64,000 bases of DNA, from the NCBI GenBank assembly GCA_034440615.1, contig JAOTOM010002928.1:60486-124485 (forward strand). The letters are read 5' to 3'. Each line of letters opens with the position of its first letter. Position 1 is the stretch's first letter. The notes beneath the pieces are model-generated. The model was not told where the DNA came from and ran no database searches. It saw nothing but the letters and a program-made list of their open reading frames with translations. Positions 23,118-35,345 of the stretch are shown one piece after another. The position numbers were made by a program, and so were the translations under genes. This DNA comes from Ashinkailepas kermadecensis (taxonomy: Eukaryota > Arthropoda > Thecostraca > Neolepadidae).

Positions 23118-25712
23118 ATGACCGTCAGTCGTGACCTGCTATCACTGCCGCTCCGACTCTACATATATGGTCTGCATGGCTTCTTCACCGAGATCGTCTT
23201 CACGGCAGTCTGGGACTTCGTTGTCAAGCCCGACTACAGGCTACACGGTGAGCCAATCAATCCGGTGTGCCACTCGCTGCTCAGTGGAGACATCGGGTGC
23301 GGGTGAGGAAAGGGCATCGAACGTTCGTCCGTCGTCCGTCGTTCGTTCGTTCGTCCGTCCGAGATGATAATAATTGTGGGCGAACTAGTTTTTTATTAGG
23401 ACCGAATGATTCTGGGAATGAAAGGAGCGAATGCTTGTTGTATGAATGGTTAAAGGGGTAGTTTTAAGGACCAGTGGAATTGGTTCGAATTCAGCGCAAG
23501 TATTCAGCTGTCAGAAACCTTACTGCTAACAATTTTACGAGGATATTACCCGGGCCCCACTTGCATCAAGCTTCCCCGAGAACGTCGATTGTGTGTGTGA
23601 GGGGTGGGTGGGTGGTGGATGTGTTGTGTTACCTGATGGTGGGTGTTACCAGGTGGGTGTTGTGTTACTAGGTGGGTCCCATAAATGGGCCAGCGCCGGC
23701 GGCGGTGGCAGTGTCAACGTCATGTACCTACATCATATCCACCCATGAGTGCCACACCCCTTAGCCCTTCCAAGCTATATGACCTGCTGGGCACTCACGA
23801 ACGTATGTGATGTGGAAAGGAGCATGGTCTCGCCTATGTATACTCGTGTAGTGGTGGCAACGGGCTGCAGCAGGGTGGGAGACGACGTCGGAGAGGTTGA
23901 AGACGTGGACCCGAGAACAACAACCATCTTGCCAGCCACCTACGAGTCCAGGCCGACACCGCCAAGCTCGGCGTGGCCCGGAACCCCACAACCATTCTCA
24001 CTTGACATAGGACACATGAGCTTTTCAATGCAACACAAGATCATTCACTTAAGTTGCAATGTTATGCTATCCACAAGTTCTTTTTATGAAAGGTGGTCTC
24101 AACTAAATGCGCGTGTATATTTATGTTATGCTGACGAGAACCCACCACAGTGTCATGATCATGTAAGGCCACAAACACTGGCCGGCATTGGGCAGTTCGT
24201 CACCTTCAGATCACACGGGAGATGACACATTTGTACGACGTCCTTGTAATTACCAACAGAGCAGGCTAAACAAGCAAAGCAAAAACTAGCCTGCAGCTTG
24301 CTACAAGATCTCGGACTGATAGCATGACCTTGTGGGCTCATTGATAAACCTCAGGGGCGAGGTCACGTGGTAGATTTTGTAACCAGTCGAGACATTGTGT
24401 AACTTTTTCGCAACTGTTCACACGTCTACCGCTCATGTGCGCACAAAATACTGACCAACGCGTTCCCTCGGATATTGTCAGTCTAATGACGTATCAAGAT
24501 TAACGTTATAACCCATAGGTAATGCACGATATCAGGCCTTGATCCAATTTTCGAAATTTTTGGCACAATTTCATGTTTCACTTCCCTACGGCAAAAAATG
24601 TCTGCTAAATTCTACATCCGCATCCAAAATCGCCACAGCATGATCAAAGACAATAAATGGCATCCTAGGTCATCCTAGGTCAATAATATTAGATCGTCTC
24701 GATATTTGAATGAACTCGGTTGTCCCTTGCAGCAGGCATTTGAGTTCAACGTCCATTTTTATCCCTATGCTATCTAAACTCTCGTTTCGTCACTCTCATT
24801 CCGCGAATGCTTCAATTTTATATGACTAGGTGTACCTTTGACATGACCGGGGTGTGGGGGCTTCAGGCTGCGGGTCCGATCATGATGCACTGGATAGCAA
24901 CCGATACATCATGTCCAAATCTGCACGCACGCGCCAACTATTGTGGTGTCTGTCACGACTGTCTTTGGTGTGATAGTGTTTCAGCCCAAAATGCCAGATT
25001 GCCTCAAAATCCTATCTTTGACCTGACCAGGGGGTCGTTGGTGGAGATCATGTCCCCAACTAGCAGTTGGTGACCCGTGCACCACGTGTCGTCTCACCCA
25101 CGCTTCCTTGACGCAGGCTGCACCAGCATCTGGTCACTGTTCATCTACGCCATCGGCGTCGTCGTCAACGAGCGCCTGTTCCTGCGGATGCGCGGCTCGG
25201 TGCCGGCGGCGGCGCGCGGCGTCGTGTACGTGACGTGGACGTACGCGTGGGAGTACAGCTCGGGCCTGGCGCTGGACGTGCTGGGCGCGCGGCCCTGGGA
25301 CTACACCCAGCTGACCTACAACGTGCACGGCCTGATCGCGCTCGAGTACGCGCCGCTCTGGTACTGCGCCAGTCTGGTCAGCGAACAGCTGCTCATCCGA
25401 CAGATCCTGTCGCTCGGCTGGGAAGCCGCCGACAGCCGCGGCCCGCCTGCCGAGCGACACGGCCAACAGCAGAGCAACGGCTGGGGTGGCGCCAAACTGG
25501 CGCACGGCAGCAATGGCGCCAAACTGGCGCATATCGGCAATGGCGGCAAATTGGCGCACGGCGGCAATGGCGCCAAATTGGCGCACAACGGCAACGGTGG
25601 CAAATTGGCGCAAAGAAGAAACGGTGGCAGCACCAGTAAAGCAGCGCAAAATTCAGCCAGGAGGAGGAACGGTCACGCGGCGAATGCTAAGCCAAGTGCC
25701 AAAAGCCATTGA
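23118..25712 (+). CDS. TMEM229-family membrane protein, two exons
   Basis: Coding exons are 23118-23247 and 25117-25712, giving 241 residues. Donor G/GTGAGC (23248) and acceptor ACGCAG/G (25116) join in phase 1 to form a Gly codon, reading RLHG then CTSIWSLFIY. Hallmarks of the vertebrate TMEM229A/B family are all present: LHGFFTEIVFTAVWDF (19-34), ERLFLRMRG (62-70), WTYAWEY (84-90), PWDYTQ (103-108) and LEYAPLWYCASLVSEQLLIR (119-138). These form about four membrane segments. The family is grouped with the bacterial CmpB-type putative transporter family; its function is unknown. The ATG at 23118 gives an N-terminus as short as in the family. Human TMEM229B is about 167 residues; here a hydrophilic tail adds about 90, including five 9-residue repeats. 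The coding exons have no stops, so the gene is probably functional. The giant minisatellite ends 38 bp before the ATG. Confidence 0.93.
23248..25116 (+). other. Intron of the TMEM229-family gene
   Basis: A 1869-bp GT-AG intron, donor GTGAGC and acceptor CTTCCTTGACGCAG. It contains GTTC/GTCC repeats (23320-23362), a GT-rich block (23590-23675) with repeats of GTTACC-like sequence, and a doubled CATCCTAGGT at about 24661-24680. Reading frames inside, for example 23749-24225, match nothing recognised. Confidence 0.85.
23320..23362. repeat. (GTTC/GTCC)n simple repeat in intron
   Basis: Consecutive GTTCGTCC and GTTCGTTC tetranucleotides. Confidence 0.85.
25488..25622 (+). repeat. 27-bp coding repeat, five copies (TMEM229 tail)
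   Basis: Five consecutive 27-bp units encode GAKLAHGSN, GAKLAHIGN, GGKLAHGGN, GAKLAHNGN and GGKLAQRRN (residues 168-212). Unit length is a multiple of three, so the frame is kept. DNA units carry GGCGCCAAA, with the GGCGCC palindrome in several copies. Confidence 0.92.
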
Positions 25713-26061
25713 TTGAGTGATGGCAGCTCAAATTCAGCCGGTGTAGATGACCAAGGTGCTTGCCTTACAGTTGTCATTATCAGACCAAACAAATCTTAGG
25801 CAATATTGCGCTAGACATCTGAGCAACATATTCAGTACAGGCGATCAGTTGCGCGTGCAATGTCAGCTGCAGCCGAAGATGGTACCCTACTGGCTGCTGT
25901 TCTACTGCAACAAACAATGCAGGAACAGTCCGTCAAAAATTGAGATTGTCGCGTAAAATGTGCGAATCTTTCTCATCGCCTGCGCTTTCCGTCAACGTTG
26001 TAGAAGCCAAAGCCACACACTTGCTCCTTTTGTCTGTGAATTGAACATACGAGAGTTATCA
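25713..26061. other. Probable 3' UTR and downstream DNA of the TMEM229 gene
   Basis: Follows the TGA stop. I saw no AATAAA signal in this stretch. No further gene recognised. Confidence 0.35.
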
Positions 26062-26252
26062 ACGTCGGTGGATAGCTCCCAACAAAGGTGGACAGTTACG
26101 AAGTCGGTGGACAGCTACCAACAAAGGTGGACAGTTACGAACGTCGGTGGATAGCTCCCAACAAAGGTGGACAGTTACGAAGTCGGTGGACAGCTACCAA
26201 CAAAGGTGGACAGTTACGAACGTCGGTGGACAGCTACCAACGTCGGTAGACC
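26062..26252. repeat. 39/40-bp minisatellite with 79-bp dimer
   Basis: GTCGGTGG starts at 26064, 26103, 26143, 26182 and 26222, alternating 39 and 40 bp. Alternate units differ (GATAGCTCCC versus GACAGCTACC), so the real repeat is a 79-bp dimer of two monomers. Confidence 0.93.
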
Positions 26253-27821
26253 TTCGCTGTCAGGAATGCACGTTGAGCAAATGGATTTTGGCTAGCGATC
26301 TGGCACCATTTTTCCGGTGTGCATGCGAAGGAGCGCTTCCGTGAGGAACAGCCGATGAAAGGTAACTGTCAATGCAATGTGTGCTGGTATGCTTGTTGAA
26401 AGTGGTGCGTGTATCCCCATTGTATTGCTAAATTCCTACTTTGCGATCATCAGCATGGTCTTTAGGGTGACCGGGCACACCGACTGTGATGGCACATGTT
26501 AAATTTAAATTGTTGCCCTTGTTGACAGACTACAGGATCTATGGCTAAGCTTGCCAGGGATACTTGGTGGATGGGGCGGTTTTTATTCTTAAAATTCCTT
26601 GCGGTTGCGGGTTCTTTTGCTATTAAATTCACAGTAAGTTTGACATGCTAGGGTAGCAAGGTATATCACGACGCAGCTACGCATGAACTGCTGCTCGGTT
26701 TGGGATGCAGCCTGTGGGGCCTAAAACGTGTATTGATGCATTTATCTGGGACATTATATGCGCTGTATCTATGTCATATATATCACCATGGTAATTACTT
26801 GCCTTGCTAATCCTTTACCACGATCTTGATATCAATTATATCATACTCGCTTGCGCTATTTTCCGAAATATTGCTTCAAATCGATTGACTTTCAAATCAA
26901 AAGCAATTACGTACATACAGTGAATTTTCCAATTTTAGCCCTATATGCCAAAGTCTGTCATTTATTTTCAACTGATATAAAAGACATCTGTGTCCAAACA
27001 ATGCACATAATGCACTGCAATTAGACATGCAAAGAAGTCGAAAAACAGCAATAACTGTGTCAAAGCTGCAAGGATAATCCAAGTAAGCCCAGTGAACACT
27101 GCAAACCGCTCTGGACGAAGAAGCGAAATGTTTCCTTTGTGATTAATATATTTGAATGTTAACCTATTACAATTAAAAGAGCAAATGCCAAATTTTCAAC
27201 CGAATTTCGTGCTAGGTGTGACATTAGCTTACACATGTCGAATTTAGATGCCATACAAGATAAAATATAAAAGTAGCAGTGCAATATTCAACTAACGATT
27301 ACTTGTCATCAGGCGTTTTGTTGTACGATACATCACACCACTAAATTATATATAATTATATGCAACACATGGCTCTGGAGCATGTTCTAGCACCTCACTT
27401 TGCTTACATTGATATATGTGAATATATTTCTTATGGAATGTCCCCATAGGCAACTTCGGTACTAGGAGCAGAATTTCAGTAAAATACAATCAAGTTAGCT
27501 TTCCGCTACAAGCAATCTGCGAGCGAAGTGGGGATCCTGCAACCCACAGCTCCTGACAACACTTGCTTTCGCATACTAGTGCCTGTCGAAATTTGCCCGC
27601 CCAGAAAACGTGTGCACGTAGTCTGGAAGCAGTAGAGTGCCAAACTGTGGCGACTCGACACATCGTGATATCGTCACAGTCGAAACAAATCAGCTGCAAC
27701 AGATCCTGCCGGCCCATGCTGTTGCAGCATAACCGCCATAGACAAGTAGGGAATGTTGCCGAGAAGTGGTCAATTCTGGCCTCTCCGCACTCGTCGACTG
27801 TTCCCCGTATCTACGGCGTCT
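26253..27821. other. 1.6 kb unassigned AT-rich DNA
   Basis: No recognised coding, RNA or mobile feature on either strand. Confidence 0.4.
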
Positions 27822-28085
27822 GCGTCGGTGGTTCCCAGCTACGGCCGGCTACTGCTGTAGCAATGTCGATGTCGTCTGCGGCGGTGCTGTCCAGCTACGG
27901 CCGGCTACTGCTGTAGCAATGTCGATGTCGTCTGCGGCGGTGGTGTCCAGCTACGGCCGGCTACTGCTGTAGCAATGTCGATGTCGTCTGCGGCGGTGGT
28001 TCCCAGCTACGGCCGGCTACTGCTGTAGCAATGTCGATGTCGTCTGCGGCGGTGCTGTCCAGCTCCGGCCGGCTACCGGTGTGGC
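27822..28085. repeat. 56-bp minisatellite, about 5 copies
   Basis: AGCTACGGCCGGCTACTGCT starts at 27837, 27893, 27949 and 28005, with a divergent AGCTCCGGCC at 28061: an exact 56-bp period. The unit contains GCTAC-TGCT-GTAGC, a 5-bp hairpin. Copies alternate between GTGCTGTCC, GTGGTGTCC and GTGGTTCCC joints. Confidence 0.95.
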
Positions 28086-31000
28086 AATGCCCATGAAGTT
28101 TTTTTTTCGTGCGTGAATGAGGCGCATTACTAAACAGAGGAGTCTAGTTTGCTTTTAGCCAGTTTATTGACTCCGCTGGTAGCGATGTGCGTTCCTTAGC
28201 TAGATGCATCTCTTTCTTGGCTCACGTGGCGAAATAGTTGTCGTCTACCTGATGGCTCAGGTGTGTACGCCATTGCAACTTATAAGCTCGTACACAAGCA
28301 CCAAGCCGCCATCACATATGACCCCGTTATGGAGCGGAAGAACGAAGAGCAAAATCAAAGGATGGAGTCGAAGCGTCAGGCAACCTAAAACGAAAGTTGG
28401 CAAGAAGTGACGACAATGCAGAGGCGAGTCACCTGGCGCGAATGGCTTGGGCAGGAGAGTACAGCCCCATGGTGGAGCTGGTGACCACTGACCAGGGAGT
28501 GGGGCAACAACCGCAGAAGCGATGGAAGACATCCAAGCGTTATATCGGAGGTATGTAGACACGCACAGTCTGGCCCTACCAATAGACGGGGGCTTTCGAA
28601 GCGCATGTTCTCGAAAGGTGTTGAGTGAAAGACTCATTCAAATTATTGGAAGCAAGTAGGTGAAAAGTTCATTATCAAACTTCCGTCCTTATTGTGTCAG
28701 CTTAACCAGCCACGAGAGCGTGTCAGATGGTACCGGAGCCTTGCTACAACTAGCATCTCTAAAAATTTGGGTTCACCAATTTACTCACAACCGGCTTCTG
28801 TCATGTGTCCTGTTCCTTCACTGAAAAAGCAACAGGCAGCATTGGATTCCGGCCGGGTTATTAGCCAGGCTAGCTGGAAAGCCATTAAACGAGCTGATTG
28901 CTGATAAATATTATAGATACTGAACTGTTTTGTAGTGTCGCATTTTGCTTTAGGGAACCTAGAATGCGATTTCTTACAACAGGATTCGAACCAAAGTGAT
29001 TCCGGGTATGCTTTACTGCTATGCTTTGCGCAACAACGGTTTCGTAGGACCCATTGCAAATGCTTGGATGCCCAAAATTCCGAAGCAGGACACCTCTCGA
29101 AAAACCTTCGAGTTAAAATTCCCCGTATGTAATGCAGAGTGGTTTATCAGAAATGCTTCCATTTTAAACCTTTTTTTTCAAAGCTGCAACCAGAATACCA
29201 GCAAATAGTTAGCATTTCTTTCTGTGACGAATATTATCGTATCAATACCATTGTCACATCAGTAGCTCAGATCCCACTACTTTTTTCGAAACTGATGCGT
29301 GCAACGTGGTCAAACGTTTCACCTGTCGTGTTCACTGTTGCATATATAATACGATTGTGTACGCTGTTGTAGTGATCCATTGACAATTCGTGATGACCTC
29401 GCAAGTTTTCCAAGTCCTTACATTACGCGTGCGTAGTTTTGCTAGTTGGACGTCGTGGGCGTTCTATGCAAGTGCATCGGCGTCGAGGGGTTTGGGAGAA
29501 TGGAAAGTGATGCAATGAGGGCAGCATTTCCTTCAATTATCCTTGCCGCGCACAATGACGAGTGGAAGCTATGGCTTGTCACCGAACGCTACCCACGGCA
29601 CGCACCATTCGAGCAATGTTCAGCACTTGCGCATTACCCGGCTGTTTGTCAGACCTCAGCGCATGCACAAGATGGATGATAAGCAATGCACACAAGCAAC
29701 GTAAGGATAATATATAGGGAGAACGCCATATATTCGGAGCGAGAGCAACATTCGGCTACCTGCCAACTAGATAGAGGCATTCGATTCCAGTTTTCCCCAG
29801 TTAAGCCTCTGTCACTTCCTTGCATTATTTTGTTACAATTCCAGTAAGCAGCGACATCTGATTGTTACCTTCCTTCCGCGTGGACGGCGATCTCTGGTCC
29901 TCTCTAAATCGCGCCGTGCAGAAGAACACGCAGGTACACGTGTTCCAGAACACCATAGGCACTCACATTGATGAATCAAAATAAGAAACGCAAAATCCAA
30001 TTAAGCGATACGATTCATGAATGTATTTCCTTAAGCCCAGCATACGCCAAGCCATCACAACTTCACTGTTGGAATGAGTGACTAATGAATAGCTAGACCA
30101 TACATGACTAATACACTCTACGATGAATGCGTGTATTTTGTGGATGCTTGTGAGTGTCGAGCTCAGGTATGGGCTTTGCGGATTGTACCTAGGAGAGCAC
30201 ACGTGTGGCATTGCCGTACTCTTATTAGCCTTGCTCTAAACGGTGCTCAGTTGAGAGCTTCATTTCAAGAAATGGTCGTCACTGGGGGAAAATAAGTTAT
30301 AGCCATAAAAAATGCGCAGAGTTGTATTTTTCGAGATTAATACAGATTCGCCGATGATCGAAAATCGTTCCCCTTTTTATGCAGCGCGACGCTGTTTTGT
30401 GCGAAAATGCAACAGAACTGAGGACCTCAAGCCCAGGTCCAAACTTTTGTATAAGGAGAATAAAATGGATTGATGTTTTCATCCATGTAGGTGCCTTACT
30501 TTGCCATTTGTTTACTTTCATTTTTATTTGAGTGCATGTGGATGCATATGAAGATGTATTGTGTTCCCAATATCTGTGAATTGCGCCAGAAGCTGTCGCC
30601 ATATTTCGTGCTGGGGGCTGTGCCGCCAGGTAGATCGAGACGTTCGGGTATACCCATGTTGTGCGTCATGAAGCACTCAGTCAGCGCACGTCAAGAAAGA
30701 CGTTTTTATTCTTGACATGCTGTCCGTTTTTGCCATGCGCTTTGTGATATTCGCAATATGTTCGGCCTTATATGCTTGCGTTAAGCGCTATGTGCCATGC
30801 CCTGCGTATTAGCGTCATTTGTGGCTATTCGGTAAAAGATCTAGCGTTTCCCTAAAAAAGAACACCAGGAAAAAGTGAAACGTCGTTCTGTGGCTTTTCG
30901 CGAGATATGTTTGAAACAGATGGCAGTAAGGGAAAGTATCATTATCAAACAGCTTTGTGGCAAGACTGGTTGCAGGAATTGGACGTCTAACGACAGCGCC

Positions 31001-31516
31001 CAGCCCTGCTCACTTCTTCTTATACGTGTCTTCAATGGCTTTCGCTGGAATTAAAACTGACTTCAACATGCCACCCGATATGACAGTCATACACTAGTGA
31101 TACTAAATCGCAAAGAATAAAGACAAAACATGTGAAACCTTGTCGTATGACTGCAAAAAACTAAACAGAGAAGAAAAAGCTGATGTGGCCGAGAGGCCGC
31201 ATGTATATATGCATGTCTGAATGCATTTCTGCACCATCGTGCATGCCTACCTAGGTTTTCGGATTGTGGTCTCGCATAGCAATCACGATAGATAATACAA
31301 GAAAATCACAAACACTACAAGCTGCGTGAATAATGAATAGAGACACTAACTGAAAGTCACATGAAAATCATAATACTTCGCATAATGGGCGTATGTTCCT
31401 GGAAAACGCACCAGCGAATGAGAACGATCACTCAGAGCCAGCCAAACGATCCACGAGTAACGGTCAGGGCTACGCGGTGGGAAGAGTGACATCAAGCTCT
31501 CCAGTCCGGCGAGGTG
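28086..31516. other. 3.4 kb unassigned DNA
   Basis: Short frames on both strands (for example 28257-28637 minus, 28692-28904 plus, 29446-29679 plus) show no family I recognise. No repeats longer than a few units and no tRNA or rRNA sequence seen. Confidence 0.4.
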
Positions 31517-31986
31517 CGAGGAACATGCGGCGTTGGCGGGCAGCTCGCGCCAGTGGCAAGTGCGGTGTCGGTGGGCAGCTCGTGCCAGTGGCACGTGCGG
31601 TGTCGGCGGGCAGCTCGTGCCAGTGGCACGTGCGGTGTTGGCGGGCAGCTCGTGCCAGTGGCACGTGCGGTGTTGGCGGGCAGCTCGTGCCAGTGGCACG
31701 TGCGGTGTCGGCGGGCAGCTCGTGCCAGTGGCACGTGCGGTGTTGGCGGGCAGCTCGTGCCAGTGGCACGTGCTCGCGCTGGCAGTGCTTGCCGTGGCAC
31801 GATAGACGTGCCAGTGGCACGCTGTGTGGGCGATGGTCGTGACAGTGGAAGAAGTTGGCAGCTCGTGCCAGTGGCACGTGCGGTGTTGGCGGGCAGCTCC
31901 GTGCCGATGCGCGTGTGGTGTGCAGAGGAGTTAATCGGGGTGCAGTGGCACGTGCGGTGTTGGCGGGCAGCTCGTGCCAGTGGCAC
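31517..31986. repeat. 35-bp GC-rich minisatellite with palindrome
   Basis: Units of GGCGGGCAGCTCGTGCCAGT plus GGCACGTGCGGTGTT repeat every 35 bp (CGTGCCAGTG at 31581, 31616, 31651, 31686 and so on to about 31775). Scattered diverged copies follow at 31855-31986. Each unit contains the dyad CGTGCCA-G-TGGCACG and a CACGTG E-box. Long frames on both strands come from the stop-poor GC-rich unit. Confidence 0.95.
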
Positions 31987-32376
31987 TTTTTTTTGTTTTT
32001 TTGTTTGGGAAAGTTTTTTGTCATGGTTTTGTAGACATAGCACATCGCGGTTGAATACCAGCCGGTGGATTTTCACACCGGTTAGAGAAAGAACCACGTC
32101 ACTGATTTAGTCCGGCCGCCGAAGGCCAGTCACAATGCGTACAGCGAAGGTAATGATTGTTCGGACTTCGTCAAGATGTTTTAGTGACAACTCTTCATAC
32201 CGTCAGTCAATACAGAATGAGAGGAATAACATGCACCGTGATTATCGCTTTGAGGTTTGTTTTAGAGATGTGACGTCGACAGCTGCAGTCACGTCGGAAT
32301 GGCGCTGCATTTGTCACGAGGCAGGACACATGACATTTCTAGTTTCGTAGTGAATCGTGAATGACATCCAATACTT

Positions 32377-32800
32377 TTAGGATGTGGGATGGGCAAGCGA
32401 CACTATCAGAAACGTTGACATAAATGGTTCCGTGTGGCGGACGGATTGCGTTGAGCCAAATCGTTTAAAAGCAGCTTTCCACGTGATCATTTTGATAAAA
32501 TTATACTTGAAACAAGTCTGAAGTGCATTCAAAAAAACATTGGGAACGAATTTTGTGACCGGAGAGCCCGGCTCATCTGGGGAGGCGTTCAACAGTACCT
32601 GGGCGTCATCGGTATAAACGACGAGCTTTCTGTGAGGGAGGAGGCTAGATAAGTCATTGGCGAAGGGACTGAAAAGGATTGGGCCGCCGAGCGAGCTCTG
32701 GGGGACTCCAGTTCACTGAAAGCATGGATCCAATGAGACGATCCCAGAACCACTCATGACTCGTATGGCAGCGGACAACTAGGGCAGAGTCGCCGGCGTC
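32377..32800 (-). pseudogene. LINE reverse transcriptase fragment
   Basis: Read on the minus strand, about 32715 to 32377 gives TGVPQSSLGGPILFSPFAN (motif B region, usual form GVPQGS.LGP), then KLVVYTDDAQVLLNA (motif C; YTDD for the usual YADD), then the palm-to-thumb region (KMITWKAAFKRFGSTQ). A short piece upstream to about 32800 aligns in another frame (DSALVVRCHTSHEWF). The rest of the element is lost. Confidence 0.7.
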
Positions 32801-33306
32801 AGTGTGAATGAACACACGCCTGGTGGCTCAGACGTGAGGTCAGTCGCATTAGGGCACATCTCGTTGGTGATTTGAGCTCCGATGGTGGAAAAATACGTAG
32901 ATTTATAAGGTCAGCAGAGCAAGTGTCACTAGCGATGGTGCCGCTGAATATGCTGAGCATGTTCATGGTTCACCACAAAGACCTTGACTCGCCGGAAGCC
33001 AGATGCTGATTGCTGGTCTACATATCCATGATCATGGGTGTCACTTTAAGAAGTTGACTGGGAGAACCAAAAGTATCTTGATGGCGAAATCTGTCCCGAA
33101 GACCACTTGTATCTGGTGTACGACCACAGGCTCAATGAATAAGCTTCAGAACGATTGGGGGCCAACTAAATGATTGACGGGGTCAAATGAATGATTGTAG
33201 AGGATGAGTAGACCCCTTAGTCTATACAAAGTGACAACCCTGGCCATGACGAGCGCACATAACTATCGCGCTTACACGCGTTTTTTAACACGAATTCGTA
33301 ATCGCC

Positions 33307-33308
<2 letters not shown>
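32801..33308. other. Unassigned spacer, possibly decayed LINE
   Basis: Lies upstream (minus sense) of the RT fragment and may be its decayed N-terminal part. No motif can be read with confidence. Confidence 0.3.
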
Positions 33309-33400
<92 letters not shown>

Positions 33401-33412
33401 TATATAAATATT

Positions 33413-33472
<60 letters not shown>

Positions 33473-33500
33473 TAATAGGTATATATACTTATATATATTA

Positions 33501-33582
<82 letters not shown>

Positions 33583-33588
33583 TACATA
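33309..33588. repeat. (TA)n microsatellite, 280 bp
   Basis: Almost pure TA with interruptions such as TATGTA, AAATATTTA and AATAGGTATATA near the middle. Ile-Tyr frames here are artefacts. Confidence 0.97.
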
Positions 33589-33699
33589 TCGGTGTTCGTC
33601 GGTCCTGAAAGTGAGCCAATCAGACGATGCTACATTTCGGTCGGCAATCAGCTGACACAGCTCGGCGTTATCACGTACCCAGAGACAATGTCTCGGCTC

Positions 33700-34012
33700 G
33701 CAGCGCACCTGTCGCTCAGGACAGTGGACGTCCACCAGCGCACCTGCCTCTCAAGACAGTGGACGTCCACCAGCCACCTCCCTCACATCTCCTACCAGCG
33801 CACCCGTCGCTCAGGACAGTGGACGTCCACCAGCGCACCTGCCTCTCAAGACAGTGGACTTCCACCAGCGCACCAGTCGCTCAGGACAGTGGACGTCCAC
33901 CAGCGCACCTGCCTCTCAAGACAGTGGACTTCCACCAGCGCACCAGTCGCTCAGGATAGTGGACTTCCACCAGCGCACCCGCCTCTCAAAACAGTGGACA
34001 TCTACCAGCGTC
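33700..34012. repeat. 35-bp minisatellite with 70-bp dimer and palindrome
   Basis: ACAGTGGACGTCCACCAGCG alternates with spacers GCACCTGCCTCTCAAG and GCACCAGTCGCTCAGG, so the true period is a 70-bp dimer. Each unit has the perfect 12-bp palindrome GTGGACGTCCAC or a one-base variant of it (GTGGACTTCCAC). About 8-9 units, with a 30-bp interruption at about 33775-33800. Confidence 0.93.
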
Positions 34013-34152
34013 TTCCACAATGCTATAAAATGGCGCAGCTTATGGTTTGAAGTATCGGCGGTGTAAACAGGTTTCCAATCGGTCATCAGAATATCAAACT
34101 AAGGGCATCCCAATCAACACGATCCCAATTTCGTAGCACAACAGGGCTGGAT
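34013..34152. other. Unassigned spacer
   Basis: Short stretch between the minisatellite and the LINE endonuclease fragment. Nothing recognised. Confidence 0.3.
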
Positions 34153-34500
34153 TTACGGCTGTGTTTGAGAATTTGTGCATCGGATTGCATTGTGGGATGA
34201 TTCCTGACGTATATATATGTGTAGTGTAGTGTGTAGGACGCGGGCGGAGGATTTGGTGGTGGGCTGGCTGGTGATGATATGATCCAGGATGGTGGGAGCG
34301 GGTCGGAGATGGGTGGGCGCATCAGTCAGTTTTGGCATTCAAGCCCTGGAAGTAGCCCGAAATATTTGACCCTGTCGGGTGCGGCGCTATTGCCGACATC
34401 GACATTGAAGACACCAAGCAAGACATGGCGTGGCACCGCCGTTCGCTGATCAGGCCAGTGACACGGCTCACAAAATCGGAACGCTGCCGGTTTATAGCCA
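34153..34500 (-). pseudogene. LINE endonuclease (EEP) fragment
   Basis: On the minus strand, GVFNVDVGN matches the GDFN-type catalytic block of LINE exonuclease/endonuclease/phosphatase domains with the Asp replaced by Val. It is followed, after a frameshift, by LTDAPTH and TILDHIITSQP, a usual arrangement before the final SDH motif. The rest is missing, so this is a small dead fragment. Confidence 0.6.
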
Positions 34501-35345
34501 ACACCAAGGGCGGCGATCTCTCGTTTGGCTAAGGGGAAACTCATTTTAGGTTCAAAGTATAATATGCAATTCCATAGGGTCAATGCTATAAATATTGCAG
34601 CAGTTGCTTCGATGCGCATTTGTGCGTTGCTAATAGGATTTGCAAGTTTGCTAGATTATGATTTTTTAGGGGATTTTATTGCCGTAAAAATACTGGTTGT
34701 AGCAGTTGTGGGATAAAATACTTCTATTAATCAAACCGCAATTTTCTTTTCGAAAACATAGTTCTTTAAGTTTTGATTCCTAATCAATTTCCCAGATAGG
34801 ACATCAGCAATTCAATTACGGTAGAATTACATATGTATACAAGATGAGAAATAGCTTTTTAGCTAAATAATACCTGGCACCACCAATCGCACCAGTGATT
34901 CTAACGCATTGCCTTTGCTAGGCTATGCATATGGACGGAAAAGTCATATCACTTTCAAACAGAGCACTTAAGTAATTAGCTTTTAATTGTTGATGAAAAT
35001 TTAACACCCATAGGTTATATATGCAATTCAAAATTTCATATTGATGATAACCTATCTAATATGCCGTTTTTTGTGTATAATGATTTTAAAAAATAGCTGA
35101 AGCTGGGACGATGCAAGAGCCAAGACGTCTAAGGTTTTTTTTTAACTCAGAGGATCCTCGTGCTTAAAAGAAGTTACTGTATCATCAGTGTATGAAGAAA
35201 ATCCAAATTAGGGCTTAGATTGCAATTATTTGCATAGATCAAGAACATAAATTGACCTAGTATGAATCGTTTAATACAACGAAGAATGACTCTTAGATGC
35301 TCCTGGGTTTTAGACATTGCGTGTAAAGAAAATATACGACCTTCA
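34501..35345. other. Unassigned AT-rich DNA
   Basis: AT-rich with no recognised motif. It could be intron upstream of the coiled-coil ORF. Confidence 0.35.

Noticed and set aside
25134..25649. 171-codon minus-strand ORF
   Set aside because: Lies antisense to exon 2 of the TMEM229-family gene, whose plus-strand reading has clear homology and splice sites. Its open state follows from the GC-rich codons.
28960..29000. Possible tRNA because of a GGATTCGAACC-like T-loop sequence
   Set aside because: No acceptor stem, anticodon arm or D-arm could be matched around it on either strand.
31470..32110. Long Arg/Ala-rich frames on both strands
   Set aside because: By-products of the 35-bp GC-rich minisatellite; no domain and both strands open at once.
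33592..34066. Ser/Thr/Gln-rich proteins in three frames
   Set aside because: Frames of the 35/70-bp minisatellite, with no start context or domain.
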